NCBI GenBank assembly: GCA_030737835.1
Contig: JAUJYN010000024.1
Span: 1,387,974 to 1,451,973, forward strand
Length of the DNA: 64,000 nt
Direction: 5' to 3'
Origin: Acorus gramineus
Lineage: Eukaryota; Streptophyta; Magnoliopsida; Acorales; Acoraceae
The translations under genes and the position numbers were made by a program. Positions within the stretch are counted from its first letter, which is position 1. Every line of letters starts with the position of its first letter. The notes beneath the pieces were generated by a model. That model did not search any database and had not been told where the DNA came from. It saw nothing but the letters and a program-made list of their open reading frames with translations. This document shows, in pieces, positions 58,229-64,000 of the stretch.

Positions 58229-60850
58229 TGGCGGGTCAGGTGTATCTTATCCAAGAAAAAAAACGCCAACTTCAACCTTGCTTAGAGCTATGTAAAAAGG
58301 GGGAAGTAGAGGTTTTAAATTGTAGAGTTAGGTTTTTCCGTGTCTGTGTGCTCAAGTTTATAAAGCATCCTTTATGTTTAGGTTTTTTTATTGAACTAGT
58401 TGTTGTGTATGCGCAAATGCATATAGACAAAATATAATATATGTAATGTCAAAAAAATTAGTTATAATAACATTTTTATAATATTGATTTCAAATGTAAA
58501 AAATCTAATGTTTAACAATTAAATGATGAAAATAATGTTGTCAAACAAAAAAAAAACAATCACAGATTCATAGATGAGAATGTTTCATATCCAGTTTTTC
58601 AAAAAAGAATATAGAAAAATGTGAAAAAGTTGACAAAAAAAATACTACCAAGAAAGCAAACAGCCTTTGTGAAGTACATTGGTCTCATAAAAAATGATCT
58701 AAGCAAATGATGCTAATGTTTATACATAATTGATCAATTCAAAATAATCAAATAATCCTAAACTTTTAGTGAGAGATTCAAACTAAATTAAAATTGTTTT
58801 TCTCACATAAAAAATGAATCGATTGAGAGGATTACAGTTGAAGAAAAAGGTCAAAGTAAATCATAGAAAACAAAAGAAAAGAAATTTAAATAAATTATAG
58901 AAAAGAAAAATATTTAAAAAAACCTTCACATATATTTTCACATCATCATCTAATTGAAAAATAATATTAACGTAAAAAATATTTTTATTTGAAAGTGATT
59001 TTAATTGTTTTTAAATATATATTAAATTTATTTTTTACACACACAAGGAAAATGATAATAACAAACACACCAGAAAAATAAAAGTTATTTCCTTGGCCTA
59101 GACAGGATTTCCTAACGTGTTCGTTAAATGGAAACCAAAGTTATCTTTAAGCATGCCATTCTCCTTGAATGTTCGAGTGATGTTATATGCTCGATTAGTC
59201 CTCAGTTCTAACTTCAATCTCTATAAAGTCCAATCAATGAATGACATGAAAATGCATATAGATTTTGAGAAAATATATACCTCAAAGTCCCGTCTCTTAG
59301 TGGCCTGCTTCTAAAACTTTTCCATTCAGATTTCCATTCCAAATTTTGACATTATCGGATGTTCATCTACATGCCGGATGAAGAATTCCTACAATCAATT
59401 CAAAAACATGAAATCAATATACCTCCGTAAGATAATAATAATCATAAAACAAACTACTTCATGAACATATAAATTTACCTAATACACTTCTATCCCTATG
59501 TTCTAAACCATTCCATGAAACATTTAATCAAATAGCAGAGCTAACACTAACCTGAGAATGGAAAAAATGGATAAGAATTCAGCATTCTCTACATTTCCCC
59601 ATTCATTTATAAATATTCACATCTATTGCTTCAGAAATACAGAAACAAAAGCACATTGACAAAACCAACATGACATAAAAACCGGTGGAATTGAATGTTG
59701 TAAACTTTCAACAAACTATAAAATTATTCACCAAAAAATGTCCAATAACATGTCAATAGTAAATAATAAGTTTTGCTCATAATAACATGGCGAAACAAGT
59801 TATTCAAAGAGAATGTGTTTCATGAAATAGCACAACACATACCTAATAAAATAATGGATTAGAGATGAACTTGTGAATAGATGAACCTGAGAAATGATTT
59901 CATAATGTCTTTTACTCCTATAAGGGTCTCAAACACAACTCCCAGAATTCAAAGATACAGATATCCTCATGACTATGGAAACTTATATTTTAATACACAT
60001 AGTAAAGAATAATCTAATAAATGACAATAAAAAAGAATAGGGTGATCACAGGAATACTGAAAAAGACATATGCACCAACTCAAAAATAAAAAAAAATTGA
60101 GAGGCAGCATTTGATAGTTAAACTCCATCTAAAAATCTTTTCCAAAAAGAAATCCCAAATCAGACTTGTTAATGCCATATAAATCACATATATTTAACCG
60201 AAGAAATTGAAATCCCTCCCATCAATGAATCTCCCAAATCTATAGATTCTCAATTCACTTTAACATTGTTCTTCCAAGTTCAAACCCCAATTGGAACCCC
60301 TCCCATTAACCAAGCTCTCATACAAATAACAAATTACCAATAAAGATCACTTCTTTTCATCTTAGAGGAAAGTTTGAACCACTGAAAAAAATCATTTCAT
60401 GAGTTCACAATCGAAAAATCCCATTGAAAAATTCACATAAAAAATATCTTGGAACTTTTTCTCCATATATCATTATCATTATTTTCCCTGTCAAAAAAAT
60501 AAAAATAAATCAGAACTCAATTTTTAACCCAAACCACAACCACTAAATTCTACACAAAAGATCATTTCTAGATAAAAAGTATTCAAATGTCATAGTTTTA
60601 GAACTGTAAGTGATTTAAGTATATTAAAAGATATGAGCTTGAACTTTAGGGTATGTACAATAGATATTCCAAGTAATTCAGGTTTCTCATGCAACATGTA
60701 GTATGAAATTCATGGTGAAACCTATCCCTACAACAGTTGGCCAATCCAGATATTGTCATGAATGCGTGCATCACACTTTCATAAATGGAACATTACCTCA
60801 AGGTATGCCTTTGAAATCCACAAGGACGCCAAAATCATGACTCATTTGAC

Positions 60851-62290
60851 TGAAAAGCCTACCTGATCCCAAAACAAATAATTATGACATTAATCGGAAA
60901 TCCCTCAAGCACTATGTTAGTACATTTATAGATTTTCTAAAGCCCTTATACCAAAAAAATATATATGATAAATAATATATTAATCCTCAATTAATCATTA
61001 ATTTAAAAATACATGAAAAACGTTTGCAAAGTATTCTATAACAAACCATAAAATCTTTTCTTTTAGATTACAATTATTTTTTTTTAAAAAAAAACAATGT
61101 ATTCAAGCGATGGAAAGAATGATTTCTAAATTTTGGATCAACTCTTGTTCATTACAGGGTTTTAAAGTGAAAGTTTTCATTGTTCAAACTGGCTGGCTCT
61201 GGGTTTTTGAACACTGGTTAATGGCATATGAAATCAATGTGTGTTTTCTTTTGTTAGGTCATATTACTTTGATTTTATTCTATGGATCTTACCAACATAA
61301 AAAAACTATTGGGGATGGATTAGGTTTCAAGGTTTTTTGAAGGCATCCAATGCAGGAATCTCGGCCACAATTACTAATTACTAATGACTACATCAATCAG
61401 AAATCAATTCATTAGCCGTGTCAAAACACATTCCAACAATGGAAAAATAAACCTGGATGTATGAAACCCATGACTATTTTTTTCAACAATAATAAATCTA
61501 GAGCAATTAATCTATAAATATAGAGAACCCCACAAACCTTGTGTAGCGTCTTCAGCCCTTACATACCGGCCCTTCACTGCGGCTTCTCCTCCGCCTTGCA
61601 GTGCTAACACCTCCGCCGCTCTTTTGTCATTGTGGCCGCCGAATCCATCACCTCGATCCCTTCACTTCCTCCTCTTTAACCAACAGAGACTTAAAAGAAA
61701 AAGAAACCCAATCAGTTTTTTATGTGAAACCCAATTGAAAAAGTCAGATTTTGTGTGAAACCCAATTGAAAAATTTTCATGGACTTAACGCCCATGTTTG
61801 GTTAGAGAATAAGCCCGGTATAAATTGGAATTAGTCAGAATAACTTCATTATGATTGTTTGGATAACTGGAATAAATGAGAATCTGTATGTCAGAATTAA
61901 CTAGTATAAAATGGTATATGGATTCCATCCACCCATTAGAATTAAGTTATTCCAGGTTATTCAAACTAAAAGAATATGTGGGCCCACTATCAAAATAACT
62001 GTCATCCCCTCTTATAAATCAACTATCAAATCAACTGTCATTATTTTTTTATCTTTTATAAATCTTTATCCACACTTTATTCATATTTTATCCAAACAAC
62101 AAAAACATTATTATTACGTTTCCCAATGGGAATAATTTAAAACACAACCAAACATAAAATCATTTTATCCTTATTTATACTAGAATAGTCATAAATCTTA
62201 GAATAATTATATTCTTGAACCAAACATGGGCAACGGGTTTGGTGTCTCCGTCGAACATGTTGATGATCTTTTGATGAAGAAAAGTTTCAC
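60851..62290. repeat. module shared with the first Helitron (partner 49586-50560)
   Basis: Colinear with 49586-50560, including the exon-like GCCGCCGAATCCATCACCTC at 61635. In this copy the exon frame is broken by an insertion (CCCTTACATACCGG) and a stop, and the last part is split by the MITE at 61790-62231. Confidence 0.8.
61790..62231. mobile_element. MITE with GCCCATGTTTGGTT ends, 442 bp
   Basis: Starts GCCCATGTTTGGTT and ends with the exact inverted copy AACCAAACATGGGC. A 3-bp direct repeat AAC flanks it (61787-61789, 62232-62234). The paired Helitron copy near 50500-50530 lacks the insert, confirming both borders. A 3-bp duplication and this end type suggest PIF/Harbinger. Confidence 0.85.
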
Positions 62291-62472
62291 AGGCTTACAC
62301 AAGCACCAATTAAAGGGTATGCATTGGTGAGCAAGGCTGCATTATTAAGCTTAGCTATAGACACCTCCTGCCTCCGGTTTAATTTAATTCATGTACTAAT
62401 AAGAGAATAAACAACATAAAATTGAAAAAGTGGCAGCTTTTACCTTTTTAACAAGTGGATAAATGAGACTTT

Positions 62473-62726
62473 GGTAGCGTTTGGCGACACGTTTGAACAT
62501 GCTTTTTGTTTTTAAAAAAAACCAAAAAAATTTAATAAATTTTAAAAAAATCCAAATGATTCCCCAAAAGCAGACTTAATAAATTTTTTTTTTTTTTTTT
62601 TACAGTTTTTAACACAAAAGGTATGGTTTTTAAAAAACATAGAAAATAAGCTTTTGAGGAATCGAATTTATTTAAACTACTTTATTCTTAAGAATACTTT
62701 TCTAATGTGTTTCCAAACACGGCCTC
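62473..62726. mobile_element. probable MITE with GCGTTTGG ends
   Basis: Begins GGTAGCGTTTGGCGACAC and ends GTGTTTCCAAACACGGCC, an imperfect inverted pair. The interior is AT-rich with an 18-T run. No clear target duplication, so borders are approximate. Confidence 0.5.
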
Positions 62727-63161
62727 TATCTCCGGAGATGCTCACTATCCTCCTTTTCTTAGGCTTCTAAAAAAAAACTAATGATGGCCACATTATCTAG
62801 TAAAATTAATTTTTGATAAAAAGTGAACAAGTTGATTGCTTGTCTGTCATAAAATTTATAACAGAAGTTAATTATTTATCCTTCTAGAATATGTTCACAT
62901 AATCATCTGCTCCTATGAGTTAAGATAGATGAAAAGAAATAAATAAAAGAAAAGGGGAAAAGAAAGGAAACCAAATGGTTCTAAAGCAATCTGAGCATTG
63001 AAAGACAATAAAAATTCATCAGGTACATGCTACATTATCTTATAACAAAAGCAAACTATGATCCGTACTAATCTTAACCATGGCATCAAATTCAACATAG
63101 GCTCATTATCATGTAATTCAAACAATTATTGTGGAAGTCCAAGCAAGATAAATAAACTTAC

Positions 63162-63280
63162 CAAGGGCATTACCTAGCTCAACAAAGAGCTCATTTAAAT
63201 GGTCACGCTTTAGCTTCTCCCTTTCAGCCTTGTGAATTTTTCTTGGAACTTTTCCCGGATTCTTTTTGTTAGAAAATGCT
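63162..63280 (-). CDS. bHLH transcription factor, single exon (PYE-like)
   Basis: One 119-nt exon on the minus strand with a TTGCAG acceptor at 63281-63286 and a CTTG|GTAAGT donor at 63161. It encodes FSNKKNPGKVPRKIHKAERE followed by KLKRDHLNELFVELGNAL. This is a bHLH basic region with the H-x3-E-R pattern and helix 1, closest by eye to the POPEYE/bHLH47 group of iron-response regulators. The next exon, helix 2 and leucine zipper, should lie at lower coordinates. I found none between 58.4 and 63.1 kb, where Helitron DNA lies. The gene may be truncated, have a very long intron, or be a captured fragment. Upstream exons would be to the right, possibly outside the window. Confidence 0.6.
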
Positions 63281-63413
63281 CTGCAACAGGAAGGGCAGAC
63301 ATTGAAGAAGACTAATTACCATGAACACACAAATGATATTTAAGGCTTACATACCTTAGAGTAATGGGAAATACACAATACAAAATAAAATAACAAGCCT
63401 ACAAAGGTACTTA

Positions 63414-63614
63414 GGTAGCGTTTGGTAATGCGATTACAAAACTGATTTTTTACAATAGCTGGATTTAAAACTGCGATTACAGGAAGCTGCCTCCCCCCAG
63501 CTTTCTGAAATCGCAGCTTTTGGGCACTATTTGCCTACAATCGCTGAGTTTAAAACTGCGATTGTAAAATTATTTGGTTGCACGATTGCAGAACCAGCTT
63601 CCTTCAATCACAAA
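63414..63614. mobile_element. diverged MITE of the 30.8-kb family
   Basis: Starts TAGCGTTTGGTAATGCGATT and contains AAACTGATTTTT and CTGAAATCGCAGCTTTTG, in the same order as the element at 30807-30996. The right end is worn and I see no clean target duplication. It would lie in an intron of the bHLH gene. Confidence 0.55.
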
Positions 63615-64000
63615 CGTTGTGTTAGTCTTCCTATCTATGTCTTGGAGTCAACTCTAACAAACTCTAGATATGCCCACAAAGTTCCTCAAAAAAACAAAAA
63701 CTCTAACAAACTCAGCAGTGTAGCAAACATGATTATTAAAAAAAAAGAAGAGTCAATGGATGTTCTTAAAATATGTGTTAGATTAATTTTTTCTGACATA
63801 TTAACCACCATGATTAATTTTTCTCACATACAAATAGGTGAGAATGATACAAGCTCATGAGGAAAGATTACTTGCATTTACTTTCCCATTGAAGACCCAA
63901 ACTTGATTACAATGGACATTTATACCTCCTCCATCAAAGGTTTTCTTTCTTTCTTTGAAGCAGAGATGGAACACGGTGGGGTGAATTTCTATTTCTAAAT
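63615..64000. other. no gene recognised at the right edge
   Basis: A 109-codon open frame (63531-63860, plus) spans the MITE and has no recognisable domain. Intronic or upstream DNA of the bHLH gene is the likeliest content. Confidence 0.4.

Larger units (their letters stand above)
58396..62300 (-). mobile_element. second, related Helitron: 3' end and interior
   Basis: CTAG lies at 58396-58399 with host A before it on the plus strand. The next 25 bases match the 32.7-kb terminus with four differences in 29. The hairpin at 58409-58424 (ATGCGCA-AA-TGCATAT) is weakened. The interior shares the 49.6-50.6 kb module. The element extends rightward; no 5' TC...TATAAAAG end is found before the window edge, so the right border given here is only the end of recognisable similarity. 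No RepHel coding. Confidence 0.65.

Noticed and set aside
63531-63860. 109-codon plus-strand frame at the right edge
   Set aside because: It begins inside a MITE and shows no domain.
1-64000. CRISPR arrays, rRNA genes, bacterial operons, intact tRNA genes
   Set aside because: Spliced plant genes and plant transposons dominate. The only tRNA-like sequence is the SINE head at 22.5 kb, which is diverged and followed by a SINE body.

Overview
The window is nuclear DNA from a flowering plant. It holds intron-containing genes for a plastid EF-Tu with a transit peptide, a plant WNK kinase and an L-isoaspartyl methyltransferase. These sit in AT-rich intergenic DNA full of plant transposons: Ty3/gypsy, Helitron, Mutator-type and Harbinger-type MITEs, LINE and SINE. 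The EF-Tu gene is very GC-rich at its 5' end and less so towards its 3' end, a pattern common in monocots, but I cannot name a species from sequence alone.

Layout. 1-0.6 kb: broken N-terminal part of a MULE/FAR1-type transposase. 3.0-8.8 kb (minus): chromodomain-type Ty3/gypsy element with 249-bp LTRs, a 5-bp target duplication and a tRNA-iMet primer site. Its gag-pol is decayed and a 946-bp solo LTR is nested in it. 10.5-12.6 kb (plus): plastid EF-Tu gene, one intron. 18.3-25.4 kb (minus): WNK kinase, eight coding exons encoding 776 residues, with a SINE and a LINE fragment in its introns. 27.4-31.7 kb: three MITEs with clear target duplications and a poly-C repeat pair. 32.7-51.9 kb (minus): a 19.2-kb non-autonomous Helitron containing a 3.2-kb solo LTR with a GC-rich island, a possible captured host exon and many internal duplications. 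52.3-58.2 kb (plus): PIMT gene, four coding exons. 58.4 kb onward (minus): a related Helitron end. 63.2 kb (minus): one bHLH exon, probably from a gene running past or broken in the window.

The three complete genes have unrelated household roles: plastid translation, WNK signalling, and repair of damaged proteins. Nothing suggests that they form a cluster or work together.

Two observations stand out. First, the EF-Tu intron carries a 12-bp inverted repeat 1-2 bp inside its ends and a 6-bp direct repeat that supplies the 3' splice site. This is what a transposon-born intron would look like, and splicing restores the EF-Tu frame exactly. Second, the two flanks of the 19.2-kb Helitron are the two halves of one older repeat, so both element ends and the empty site can be read directly. 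The PIMT gene lies between this Helitron (417 bp upstream) and a second related one (168 bp downstream), both in the same orientation.
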